A DNA stretch of 64,000 bases. Origin: Rossellomorea marisflavi. GTDB lineage: Bacteria > Bacillota > Bacilli > Bacillales > Bacillaceae_B. Below are positions 18,842 to 27,454 of the stretch, in pieces. The position numbers and the translations under genes are program-made. Position 1 is the first letter of the stretch; every line of letters starts with the position of its first letter. The notes below the pieces were generated by a model. That model ran no database searches. It was not told the DNA's origin and saw nothing but the letters and a program-made list of their open reading frames with translations. Where the stretch lies: assembly GCA_003667865.1 (NCBI GenBank), contig CP033051.1, positions 3,126,501 to 3,190,500 of the forward strand, written 5' to 3'.

Positions 18842-19426
18842 TTGGGAGGATATCTTTCAATAGGTCTCGTATATGAGGACATCAAGTCAATCTCTAGGGA
18901 ACTTAAAGGGCTTGTGATTTATTTACAAAAAGAAAACATAATTTTAACCGAAGTTCAATATAGCCAAGATGAAGACGGAGAACAATGGGTTAAGAATAAG
19001 GTAAATAATATTGATTTCAATTACAATTCCTTAAAGGACAAATATTATTTAAGTCTTGAAATGGTTGGAGACTTATTTAGGATAGGTACACAAAATTTTG
19101 TTATTAGAGTTAACAGAGAGAATGGTTTTTTTGGATTTCTTATCGATATAGAATGGCGACTACTTATTGATAAGGATAAAGAAGATATAACCAAAAGAAT
19201 AGTTAATTCTATGATAAAGTTATTAAAGTTCACTGATTATGATTATGCATTTTGTGGACACGAAGCTGAAATTGAATATTCTCCTACTCATGTAAAGAAG
19301 AATAAAAATATATTTCCAATTACTCTTCTAAACTGCAAAAATAAATTAGAACTTATATATGGAGAGTTCAATATCGACGGTATTTCGTTTCAAGAAAAAT
19401 CACACAAAATATTACCAATTGAATAA
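18842..19426 (+). CDS. Putative immunity protein for silent module 1 (colicin-D-like toxin)
   Basis: 194-residue soluble protein without recognised domains, containing a beta-rich core (NFVIRVNRENGFFGFLIDIEW) and an acidic C-terminal half. TTG 18842 has GGGGGTG 6 bases upstream; ATG 18827 and GTG 18833 overlap that site. It lies directly behind the orphan toxin tip and ahead of a terminator, so it is the likely cognate immunity gene. It retains a good ribosome binding site and may be expressed by read-through, which would protect cells against siblings that express this tip. Confidence 0.65.
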   Translation: MGGYLSIGLVYEDIKSISRELKGLVIYLQKENIILTEVQYSQDEDGEQWVKNKVNNIDFNYNSLKDKYYLSLEMVGDLFRIGTQNFVIRVNRENGFFGFLIDIEWRLLIDKDKEDITKRIVNSMIKLLKFTDYDYAFCGHEAEIEYSPTHVKKNKNIFPITLLNCKNKLELIYGEFNIDGISFQEKSHKILPIE

Positions 19427-19437
19427 CTATTATTCTG

Positions 19438-19469
19438 AGGCAGTTATCAAAATGATGACTGCCTTTTTT
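19438..19469 (+). terminator. Terminator after module 1 immunity gene
   Basis: AGGCAGTTATC / GATGACTGCCT stem with an AAAAT loop, then six Ts. Confidence 0.92.
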
Positions 19470-19477
19470 GATATCAA

Positions 19478-19736
19478 GGATTTTACTTTATTATCTGTAT
19501 CTAGATACCGTAAATAATCCATTGTCTTTGTCTGAATTCGAGAAAATATGTCTTACTTGTCCTTCGGTTTGTGTCTTAAACCAAACACCTAATGTGCCTG
19601 CGTTCTTACTCAACTTTAAATCATATACATTACGTTGGCTTGAGTGATCGAAAGATTTTAATACATCATTGCCAATTGAGCTCATTCTATAAGAAGATTG
19701 ATCAACAATTGGTTCTGCTCCCTTAGAACCTTTAAG
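19478..19736 (-). pseudogene. Inverted fragment of the wapA LamG-encoding region
   Basis: Read on the minus strand, this encodes MSSIGNDVLKSFD..QRNVYDLKLSKNAGTLG..WFKTQTEGQVRHIFSN, matching wapA residues about 1540-1630 (bases about 14346-14620). It is inverted relative to the module 2 sequence that follows. The inner junction at 19728-19736 is ACCTTTAAG. In wapA the same segment is bounded by CTTAAAGGT (14346-14354) and ACCTTTAAG (14765-14773). The arrangement is exactly what an inversion between those 9-bp inverted repeats gives, followed by truncation at 19478. Confidence 0.85.
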
Positions 19737-21494
19737 GTATTCTACTATAAAAGATTTTCTGGAGCAACTACATCTATTGGAACTAACCTTGAAGGTGTAG
19801 ACGCATTGGAAGGATATAGCGAACTATTCTTCTATTCTCCAAGTGAAATTTCAAATACAGATATTGAAAAGATTTATAAAGCTGGTAGGGTAAATAGTCT
19901 AAAGTATAGCTATAACTCTATTGGACAATTGACTGAAAAAATGATCCACACAGGTAAAGTAAGGTATGCAACTTCTTATCTTTATCATGATGGTTTTAAT
20001 GGTTCTACCACAAATCTTGTTAAAGAAATGGTTATCAACAATAGTGCAATTTCAGAAGATGACAAAAATAGAATCTCATACACCTATGATGAACTTGGAA
20101 ATATTGAGACAATAAAACAAGATGAGAAAACGATAACTTATCACTATAACGAGTTAAATGAACTAAAACGTGAGGATAATGAAGTTCTTAACAAGACAAT
20201 CGTTTATCATTATGATATTGGTGGGAACATCAAAGAGAAAGCTGTATATGACCTAGCTGCTACAGAGGAGGTCCCTACTTCACTACTAGATACAGTGAGC
20301 TATGGTTATGAAGATTCCAATTGGAAGGATAAGCTAACCTCTTTTGATGGAAATAAAATAGAGTACGATCCAATTGGAAATCCTATCACTTATGAAGGAT
20401 ACCAATATACATGGGATCGGGTAGACAAACTAGAATCAATTACTGGCAATGACTTATCTACAAGTTATAAATATGATAGTAACGGCTATAGAACCCAGAA
20501 GATAGTCAACGGCGTAACAACTGAGTTCATCCTTGAGGGAGATAAAGTCCTTATTGAAAGAAATGGTACAGACGTAATCCATTACACATATTCAGGGGAT
20601 GGCTCATCATTAACGAGTTTAAATCTTAATGGAGAAGAATTCTATTATGTTCGTAATAATCAGCACGATATCATTGGTCTTATAGATGTTAATGGCACTC
20701 AGGTAGTAGGATATCAATACGATACCTGGGGGCAAGGCGCTGAGCCTATTTTTGACTATTCAGGAGTAGATTTAGGCAATAAGAATCCTTATCGATATAG
20801 AGGGTATCGATATGATACTGAAACAAATTTATATTACCTAAATGCACGCTATTATAATCCTGAGTGGGGACGTTTCTTAAACGCAGACACATACGGTGGC
20901 TCTGTAAATAAATTATTATCTCACAATGTGTTTGCATATTGTAGGAATAATCCCGTTATGAGAATTGACCCGTCAGGATATAAAGATATGAACTTTGATG
21001 TGGGAGCAGTAGGTGGTGGTTCCTATTCAGGTAACGATGCAATAGATGCAACAGCAGAAAAAATAGTTAGAAATCTTATTACAGATGACTTTGAGACTAT
21101 AATAAGTGGAGAGGCTACTCTCAAGCAAAAGGCACTTGCTGCTGCTGCAATGACTCCATGGGGAAGAGCGGCTAAGACAGCAAAATTACTTAGTGCAAGT
21201 GCTGATAACCTCCACAGACCATATATTAGAAAACATGTAAGAAATACAGTTGAAAGTAATGCACCTAAATCAAATGGAATGTTTATTGACCCAAATACTG
21301 GTAAGCTCATAGAAGGAAAATATGATTTAGGGCATAAATTCGGACATGAATTTTGGAGAGAAAGATTAAAAGCATTAGATGAGGGATTAACCCAAAGGGA
21401 ATTTAACGATAGGATGAATAATCCAGACTTTTATCAAATCGAAGACCCATCCTCAAACAGAAGTCATAAGTTTGAAATGCCGAAGATAAAATAA
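19728..21494 (+). pseudogene. Silent RHS-tip module 2 with GH-E family nuclease domain
   Basis: 5'-truncated copy of wapA beginning in the LamG region (matches 14765 on) and running through the RHS core. The longest open frame begins at 19698 in inverted sequence, so it lacks a native start and signal peptide. Homology ends after GYKDMNF; the pre-toxin region (DDFETIISGEATLKQKALAAAAMTPWGRAAK) is shared with module 3. The tip contains DLGHKFGHEFWRE, GLTQREFNDRMNNPDFYQIEDP and NRSHKFE. These are the conserved G-H and E/N-SH residues of GH-E, an HNH/ENDO VII superfamily nuclease used in polymorphic toxins. An ankyrin immunity gene follows after one base. Confidence 0.85.
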
Positions 21495-21510
21495 GGTGGT
21501 TGAAATTAAA

Positions 21511-21984
21511 ATGAATAAAATTCTAAAACTAGTGTTTACAAATAACCTTGAAGCACTAATAAATTTAATTGAAGAAGACAATATTAATGTTGATGTAAAG
21601 GGTCATGACGGTAGAACACCTTTAATCCATGCTGTTATAGATAACAATTTTGAAGTAACAAAGTTATTAATTAAATATGAAGCAAATGTTAATATTCAAG
21701 ATTCAATGGGCTATACAGCTCTTCATTATGCAGCTCAAAACTATAACTATGAAATTGCCAAAATTTTATTAAAAAATAATGCAGAAATAAATATTAAAGA
21801 TTTGCATGGAAATACACCTCTTTTTAGAGCTGTCTTTAATTCAAATGGTAGGGGAAGTCTAATAAAACTTTTGTTATCTTATGGTGCAGATGAAAATTCA
21901 TCCAATAATCATGGTGTCACCCCGATAGATCTAGCAAATAAAATAGATAATTATGATGTAAAAAAACACTTTAAGAATAATTAA
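21511..21984 (+). CDS. Ankyrin-repeat immunity protein for module 2
   Basis: 157 residues made of about four ankyrin repeats (DGRTPLIHAVIDNNFEVTKLL, MGYTALHYAAQNYNYEIAKIL, HGNTPLFRAVFN, HGVTPIDLANK). Ankyrin proteins are a known immunity class paired with nuclease toxins. ATG 21511 follows AAGGTGG by about 11 bases; GTG 21496 is an alternative start that would abut the toxin stop. The position directly behind the GH-E tip supports a cognate role. No terminator as clear as those of the other modules follows, but GACCTTA / TAAGGTC at about 22057-22088 could form one. Confidence 0.75.
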   Translation: MNKILKLVFTNNLEALINLIEEDNINVDVKGHDGRTPLIHAVIDNNFEVTKLLIKYEANVNIQDSMGYTALHYAAQNYNYEIAKILLKNNAEINIKDLHGNTPLFRAVFNSNGRGSLIKLLLSYGADENSSNNHGVTPIDLANKIDNYDVKKHFKNN

Positions 21985-22260
21985 AATTTTTTTATCACTA
22001 GAATTTTCCTGAAGTATCATTAGAGGATAAATTTCTTTCTTAATCTAGCTTTTTTGGACCTTAAGAATAATATATAAACTCTAAGGTCATTCTTGTATAA
22101 AAAGTGTTGGAATTATGGAATTGTTAAATACACAAGGTTTTTGGAAGACTTGTTTATGTCCTCACAAATCCTTTAGCAAGAGAGAATCTTAAGTACCCGT
22201 GATCACTTTTCATTATTAAGAAATATTTTATCAAAATTAATATTATTAAGGAAAGGAGGC

Positions 22261-22494
22261 GAGGAGTTCTTTGCAAAAGAATACAATAAATCTTTATTTG
22301 ATGGGAAAATAGTCTGTCCACACTGTGATGGCAATGGATTAATTTATAAAGGGATAATTACTAGATTAGACACATTTATCTATATCTGTGATGAATGTGA
22401 AGCAGTTTGGGACGATATTTCTAATATATCTGTAGTTACCTTTTCTGATTTAACTTTATTTCTAGAAAAAAAGGTTATCCAAATGAAGTTATAA
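22261..22494 (+). pseudogene. Frameshifted zinc-ribbon gene, orphan immunity-like remnant
   Basis: The open frame reads EEFFAKEYNKSLFDGKIVCPHCDG, then YICDECEAVWDD and ends KKVIQMKL. It has a two-CxxC zinc ribbon (CPHC ... CDEC) and no ATG/GTG/TTG start in frame. A perfect AAAGGAGG lies at 22253-22260 and is followed by TTG 22271 in a different frame, which stops after 13 codons. A single-base shift between 22271 and 22300 would join the start to the zinc ribbon, so this is probably a frameshifted small gene. Its position between toxin modules and its size fit an orphan immunity gene whose toxin was deleted. Confidence 0.55.
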
Positions 22495-22539
22495 TAGACC
22501 TTGGATATGTGGTGGTATAATAAAATAATGTTTTTTGCT

Positions 22540-22578
22540 AACCGCAAAGTATTTTTATTTACTTTGCGGTTCTTTTTT
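22540..22578 (+). terminator. Terminator after the zinc-ribbon remnant
   Basis: Perfect 12-bp stem AACCGCAAAGTA (to 22551) / TACTTTGCGGTT with an AT-rich loop, then TCTTTTTT. Confidence 0.92.
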
Positions 22579-22844
22579 ATGATACCTAGTGCCGAATAAC
22601 TCTCTTCTTTTTAACAGCATTGATGTAATCGTTGTAAGCCCTGAAAGATATTTATTATATAGTCCATACAACCCATCTAAAATGTATGCCCAAATCACTC
22701 CATATAATTTAGAGAAACTTATTATCATTTTACCGCCATTTTTTATTCCCCATGGCCATACCTTTCGTTTTCTCATTGTCTTTAAAATATTTTAACGACT
22801 TTTACATACAAAAGAACATATTAGAGCAGCGGGGACAATCCATC

Positions 22845-23854
22845 TCGAACTTGAGGATAATGATGTTCTTAACAAGACAATCGTTTATCATTATGATATT
22901 AGTGGGAACATCAAAGAGAAAATTGAAAAAAATGGTACAGACGTAATCCATTACACATATTCAGGAGATGGCTCACTAACGAGTTTAAACCTCAATGGTG
23001 AAGAGTACTATTATGTTCGGAACAACCAACATGATATCATTGGGCTTATAGATAATAATGGCACTCAAGTAGTAGGTTATCAATACGATACGTGGGGACT
23101 TGACCCTAAGCCTAGTTTTGACTATTCAGGTGTAGATTTAGGTAATAAGAACCCTTATCGATATAGAGGGTATCGTTATGACACTGAAACACATTTATAT
23201 TACCTAAATGCACGCTATTATAATCCTGATTGGGGCCGTTTCTTAAATGCAGACACATATGGTGGCTCTGCAAATAAATTATTGTCTCACAATGTATTTG
23301 CATATTGTAGAAACAATCCCGTTATGAGAATCGATCCTTCAGGATATAAAGATATGAACTTTGAAGTAGGGGCAATTGGAGGTGGAATGTCATATACCGG
23401 TAGCCCTGAATTAGAAGCACAAGTAGGAGAATTAGTTAGTACTTTTATTACAGACGACTTTGAAACTATAATAAGTGGAGAGGCCACTCTCAAGCAGAAG
23501 GCAATAGCTGCTGCTTCGATGACTCCTTTAGGTAGAGTTGCTAAGGTAACAAAAGTCATTAAGGGTACAGGACAAGTACATCACGTGTTGTCAAATAAAA
23601 TTATGAGGTCTCTTAATAATCACCCAACCTTAAAAGGGAAATTCAATAGAGAAGACCCCATGTTTAAATATCACGCTAAGGATTTGGAGTCCCATAAAGG
23701 ATATCAAAAATGGCATAGAGAATATGACGCTAAAGTTGGTAATTGGTTAGAGAATAATCCACGTGCTACAGAGCAACAATTTAGAAAGTATTTAAATGAC
23801 CTTCATCAACAACCTTGGTTAAAAGACAGGATACCAAATGTAAATATAAAATAG
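22845..23854 (+). pseudogene. Silent RHS-tip module 3 with HNH/AHH-like nuclease domain
   Basis: 5'-truncated RHS copy. The frame is open from about 22845 (LEDNDVLNKTIVYHYD), but a 312-bp in-frame deletion relative to wapA (15279-15590) joins NIKEK to IEKNGTD. The RHS core is intact and more divergent than modules 1-2. The tip from about 23570 starts GTGQVHHVLSNKIMRSL, then HPTLKGKFNREDPMF, LESHKGYQKWHREYD and a proline-rich end. HH plus HxGYxxWHxxYD are the hallmarks of HNH/ENDO VII nucleases of the AHH/WHH type found in bacterial toxins; exact subfamily uncertain. The cognate immunity gene starts 10 bases downstream. Confidence 0.75.
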
Positions 23855-23864
23855 AGGTGTGTAG

Positions 23865-24482
23865 ATGGATTTTTATGTAATAGACAAGTCTAGTCGTTAT
23901 GAAGATGACAAATATGCTTTCGGTGAACAAATTGACCAAAAAACAGGAGATTTTGAAGTATGCGAAGAGTGTAAATTACCTGTGGGGATGAGAGAGTGGG
24001 TCTCCCCACGAAAGGTTAAACTCTCTAAACCTTCATTTGTAGATTTTGTTTTTGGTACTTTTGCAACATTTCTCTGTTCTGAAAGATTTAAAGTCGAATA
24101 TGAAAAATCGGGTCTCAAAGGAATAGTAGAATTTCAGGATGTTGATACCGTAAAAGTAAAAAATTCTCGTAAAGAGAAAGTTCAACCACCAAAGTATTAT
24201 CACGTAAAAATTAAAAGAGGTGGTGCTAGAATTGACGAGATTAAATCCAATTTAATAAGAGAACCAGGAGAAGAACTTTGTCAAATTTGTAAAGTAGGGA
24301 CGATAAAATCATTCGAAGCTGTCTATATAGAAAATAATACTTGGAATGGTGATGATATTTTTTATCCAACCGGTTTGCCAGGAACAATAATAACTTCACA
24401 GAAATTTTATAATTTTATCAAACAAAATAACTTTACAAGCATAAGTTTAATCTCTGCAAAAGAATATAAATCAAATTGGTAA
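23865..24482 (+). CDS. Double-CxxC immunity protein for module 3
   Basis: 205 residues. Two CxxC motifs (CEEC at about 34-37, CQIC at about 139-142) and a C-terminal segment YPTGLPGTIITSQKFYNFIKQN. The layout recalls the double-CXXCG/Imm11-type (DUF1629-like) immunity families, which pair with HNH toxins, for example SitI proteins of Myxococcus; that assignment is from memory. ATG 23865 follows AGAGGTGTGTAG. It is followed by a strong terminator and then a sequence related to those at 17241 and 22770, marking the end of the WapA locus. Confidence 0.65.
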   Translation: MDFYVIDKSSRYEDDKYAFGEQIDQKTGDFEVCEECKLPVGMREWVSPRKVKLSKPSFVDFVFGTFATFLCSERFKVEYEKSGLKGIVEFQDVDTVKVKNSRKEKVQPPKYYHVKIKRGGARIDEIKSNLIREPGEELCQICKVGTIKSFEAVYIENNTWNGDDIFYPTGLPGTIITSQKFYNFIKQNNFTSISLISAKEYKSNW

Positions 24483-24502
24483 AACTAAAAAATTTATTGT
24501 AT

Positions 24503-24545
24503 AAAGCCTTAAAAGGAGTCAGCAACTCTTTTAGGCTTTTTTTAT
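24503..24545 (+). terminator. Terminator at the end of the WapA locus
   Basis: AAAGCCTTAAAAGGAGT / AACTCTTTTAGGCTTT stem with a short loop, followed by seven Ts. Confidence 0.92.
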
Positions 24546-24860
24546 AGTATGGGGTGCCGAATAAAATTCTCTCTATTTAGAAAATAGGGAAACCCTTTTA
24601 ATCGCTGTATCATGTTTTACTCAAATATTAAAGTACGTACAACAACTTTAAAACGTATATCCTATTTAGTTTATTTCATTTACTTTCTATAACCTAAAAA
24701 TTATCAGATACTACCATTTTTAATTCCATATATATTACCTTCACTTTCTCCCTGCCTTTTAAACTTTTTCGCAACTTTGACGTACATGGAACGATAACTA
24801 GAGCAAGAGGACTACTCCACCTCTACTCCTGATTGTCGGTGTCTATTAATTAATATTTGT
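24546..24860. other. Gene-free spacer carrying duplicated locus-end sequence
   Basis: No gene seen. The words GGTGCCGAATA (24554), CTTTAAAACGTATATCCTATT (24647) and the stretch around 24740-24828 have diverged relatives after the first unit (17243-17388) and after the zinc-ribbon remnant (22588, 22770-22848). These look like remains of one ancestral downstream sequence copied along with each module, which helps delimit the duplicated units. Confidence 0.55.
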
Positions 24861-24893
24861 TTATTGGTTTGTTATTGGTTTGTTATTGGTTTG
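24861..24893. repeat. Three tandem copies of an 11-bp unit
   Basis: TTATTGGTTTG repeated three times without mismatch, about 100 bases upstream of the M23 peptidase start. Candidate VNTR or repeated binding site. Confidence 0.85.
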
Positions 24894-24995
24894 TCCAAAT
24901 TCTTATAAGGAAAGTACAAACAATTACCAGGAAAATCCCTTCCAATTATATGTTAAGATATTTCAGTACTTTATAGAATACTTGGAGGAGAAACA

Positions 24996-25952
24996 ATGAG
25001 CAAAGCAGTTACAAAAATATCAATTGTATTTGCACTAATTATAGGATTAACTCCTTTATTTAATGACCAAGCGACCGCGATAACTTCACCATTTATAATT
25101 CCAACTGAAGGAGAAGTTAAAGCAACTTATCAAGATCCAGAATATTTACAAGAGTTTGGAAAAGAACACTATGGTATTGACATTGCAAATAATGGAATAG
25201 TACCAGTGGTTGCAACAGCGGATGGAGAAGTTGTTTTTGCAGACTTTCATAACGGGTCCACTCCCGAAAACTCATATGGAAATCTGATTAGGATTAATCA
25301 TGATATTGACGATGTATTTTACCAGTCTTGCTATGCACATTTGAATACATTTCTTGTTAAAGAAGGTGACTATGTGCATCAAGGAGAGATTATAGGATAT
25401 ATGGGAAATACGGGGTTTTCAAAAGGACAGCATCTGCATTTTGAAATTCATGAAGGTGGAGAATGGAATGCATCTAAGAGCTTTGCAATAGACCCTATGA
25501 AACTTCTAAATGGGTTAAGTACTGTTGCGGAAAATTATCATGTGTTTGATGGAACATGGGCGTCATTGAGTATAAATAATAAAACTGACGATTTATATAA
25601 AGTCGATATATTTGAAGGTCCAGGAACTGGATTGAAAGGAACAGTATCTAGTGACAGCACTTATAATGTATATGGAAAATTGTATGATACCGAGGGTGAG
25701 TTCGGATATTTTGATATCGGTGATAGTTCTTTCATTCTAGAGGATAATGTTACAATCACTCCATATCAAGCAACGATAAATAGTGAATCTCCGGTTCAAA
25801 TATTTAGTACACCAGGAGGTACTGCTGTCAGTCAAGTAGAACCAGGTGCAACATTTGAAGCAACTGGTGCGAAGGAAATAGACGGAGTAGAATGGTATGC
25901 TCTTTCTAATATTGGTTGGATTATGGCTGAATACGTAAATGTAACTAAGTAG
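24996..25952 (+). CDS. Secreted M23 family metallopeptidase with SH3b-like tail
   Basis: 318 residues. Signal peptide to about residue 29 (ends DQATA). The LytM/M23 catalytic core has HYGIDIA (His and Asp zinc ligands) and HLHFE (second His zinc ligand), plus GYMGNTGFSKGQ. The tail (about 185-318) has SH3b-like sequence ending WYALSNIGWIMAEYVNV, likely a wall-binding module. It probably cleaves peptide cross-bridges in peptidoglycan. TTGGAGGAG lies 5 bases before the ATG. It is monocistronic with its own terminator. Immediately downstream of the WapA locus, it could remodel the wall around the secreted toxin, but nothing in the sequence demonstrates that link. Confidence 0.88.
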   Translation: MSKAVTKISIVFALIIGLTPLFNDQATAITSPFIIPTEGEVKATYQDPEYLQEFGKEHYGIDIANNGIVPVVATADGEVVFADFHNGSTPENSYGNLIRINHDIDDVFYQSCYAHLNTFLVKEGDYVHQGEIIGYMGNTGFSKGQHLHFEIHEGGEWNASKSFAIDPMKLLNGLSTVAENYHVFDGTWASLSINNKTDDLYKVDIFEGPGTGLKGTVSSDSTYNVYGKLYDTEGEFGYFDIGDSSFILEDNVTITPYQATINSESPVQIFSTPGGTAVSQVEPGATFEATGAKEIDGVEWYALSNIGWIMAEYVNVTK

Positions 25953-25958
25953 ATAATT

Positions 25959-25992
25959 AAAAGTGTCTTTCCTAAGGGAAGGGCACTTTTTC
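25959..25992 (+). terminator. Terminator of the M23 peptidase gene
   Basis: AAAAGTGTCTTTCC / GGGAAGGGCACTTTTT stem with a TAA loop. Confidence 0.9.
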
Positions 25993-26202
25993 TATAGATG
26001 GGACAATCGAATAAGAAAAGGACACGCTCAACTCAATATTTTTTAGCAAGAATAGGCTTATAAGTAAAATGATACATATCTTTCCTTATTAAAGTATTTT
26101 TCATAGAATCCATACTTTATGAAAAGTTATTCTAAGAATGACTGGAAAATTATTCTAATAATTGATATAATATTCTGAAAATACGTAAGGAGTGGTGATG
26201 TT

Positions 26203-26727
26203 ATGAGTACAGTAAACATAGCTGACTTTTTTCAGGCTATTGAGCAAGGGGATGTTCAGACTGTCGAAAAAAGTTTACATTATGATACGAATTTGTGTAA
26301 TGCAGAGGATGGAAATGGATTAACAGCATTAGCGGTTGCTGCACATTATGGGCATCTTGATGTTGTCCAGTTGTTATTGAATTTTGGAGCGGATATCAAT
26401 GCATTATCAAATTCAAAGGTTTCTTACATTCCTTCAAATACACCACTTCACGCTGCGATTGCTGGGACAAAATCAATGAAAGTAATCACATTCTTATTAG
26501 ATCAAGGAGCAAATGTCCATATTCCTGATAGCTCCGGTTATACACCGTTGCAAATTGCTGCTTTTGATGGAGATGAAGTTGTTACTGGTCTTTTACTTCA
26601 GTATGGTAGCGATATTGGATTCAGAAATCCATTAACAAATTTGTCTGCAGTAGATATAGCGACAGAGCGGTCGAATGTAGCTTTTTTAAAAGCAATCGAA
26701 GATTATTCTGGAAAACGAGCTGAATAA
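26203..26727 (+). CDS. Ankyrin-repeat protein
   Basis: 174 residues, about four ankyrin repeats (NGLTALAVAAHYGHLDVVQLLLNFGADINAL, NTPLHAAIAG, SGYTPLQIAAFDGDEVVTGLLLQYGSDI). No signal peptide or catalytic motif; it is expected to be a cytoplasmic protein-binding scaffold. AAGGAGTGGTGATGTT precedes the ATG. TATAAT at 26166 lies in an AT-rich region with two TTATTCTAA words that could be an operator. Single ankyrin proteins near secreted enzymes can be immunity factors, but this one is separated from the WapA modules and has no toxin partner. Role unassigned. Confidence 0.75.
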   Translation: MSTVNIADFFQAIEQGDVQTVEKSLHYDTNLCNAEDGNGLTALAVAAHYGHLDVVQLLLNFGADINALSNSKVSYIPSNTPLHAAIAGTKSMKVITFLLDQGANVHIPDSSGYTPLQIAAFDGDEVVTGLLLQYGSDIGFRNPLTNLSAVDIATERSNVAFLKAIEDYSGKRAE

Positions 26728-26729
26728 AC

Positions 26730-26795
26730 AAAGTATAGTCGTTTATTTTGAGTGTGGTGTGAGCACGTTTGAAATAAACGGCTGTACTTTTTTTT
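26730..26795 (+). terminator. Terminator of the ankyrin gene
   Basis: Long stem AAAGTATAG..CGTTTATTT / AAATAAACG..CTGTACTTT with a roughly 22-base loop, followed by eight Ts. Confidence 0.85.
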
Positions 26796-26949
26796 GTATA
26801 GTTTTGCTTGTTGATTGTAAAAACGTTATGTAAACTACAAACACTTTAGTATTCGTATATCTTATTACTAGTCATCTTCTTTTCCAATTATCCATGAACC
26901 TTATTTCAATATATACTAAATAGAAAAGAGGTAGGAAGTGGGGATCAGA

Positions 26950-27318
26950 ATGGATTTTATAAAAGGAATCGACCATGTTCAATTAGCTGCACCAAGTGGA
27001 TGTGAAGAAAAAGCACGAGAGTTCTATGGAGAAATACTTGGTTTAGTAGAATTGAAGAAACCTCAGTCGTTACAAGGCAGAGGAGGCTGTTGGTTTCAAT
27101 GTGGGATTCAAGAAATTCACATAGGGGTTCAGGAAGACTTTATTCCTGCTACGAAGGCTCACCCTGGAATCATCATTGAAAATATAGAAGAGTTTAAGCG
27201 CTATTTGGCTAATCACGGGATAGCGAGTAAAGAGGATACTCCAATTGGAGGAAGAGAGCGTGTATTTGTCGATGATCCGTTTGGCAATCGACTTGAATTT
27301 ATAGAATTTGCCAAGTAA
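26950..27318 (+). CDS. VOC / glyoxalase-fold family protein
   Basis: 122 residues, one VOC unit of paired beta-alpha-beta-beta-beta modules: IDHVQLAAPSGCEEKAREFYGEILGL at the start and GGRERVFVDDPFGNRLEFIEF at the end. The conserved H (IDH), H (EIHIG) and E (LEFIE) positions fit a metal-binding dioxygenase/glyoxalase fold. The substrate is not predictable. I chose ATG 26950; GTG 26938 is in frame but overlaps the purine-rich GGTAGGAAGTGGGG region used as ribosome binding site. Closely followed by a terminator made from the GGTCCGTCCCTC repeat. Confidence 0.85.
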   Translation: MDFIKGIDHVQLAAPSGCEEKAREFYGEILGLVELKKPQSLQGRGGCWFQCGIQEIHIGVQEDFIPATKAHPGIIIENIEEFKRYLANHGIASKEDTPIGGRERVFVDDPFGNRLEFIEFAK

Positions 27319-27350
27319 GGTCCGTCCCTCTAGGGGATGGGCTTTTATTT
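27317..27350 (+). terminator. Terminator using a GGTCCGTCCCTC repeat
   Basis: GTCCGTCCC / GGGGATGGGC stem with G-U pairs, followed by TTTTATTTTT. The left arm is another copy of the dispersed GGTCCGTCCCTC word. Confidence 0.6.
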
Positions 27351-27381
27351 TTGTGGGGTATTGTTGGAAGAAGAAGTTTTA

Positions 27382-27408
27382 TTGTGGATGTGTAATGTGT
27401 GGTATAAT
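27382..27408 (+). promoter_or_regulatory. Candidate sigma-A promoter of mutSL
   Basis: Extended -10 TGTGGTATAAT (TATAAT at 27403) with TTGTGG about 15 bases upstream, 47 bases before the mutS ATG. Confidence 0.55.
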
Positions 27409-27454
27409 TTAAGGCGAGTTTAGTAGATTTGTACGGAAGGGTTTGGTATAAACC

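Noticed and set aside
24546..24995. Possible riboswitch or small RNA before the M23 gene
   Set aside because: AT-rich with a short tandem repeat and decayed duplicated sequence; no conserved aptamer pattern seen.
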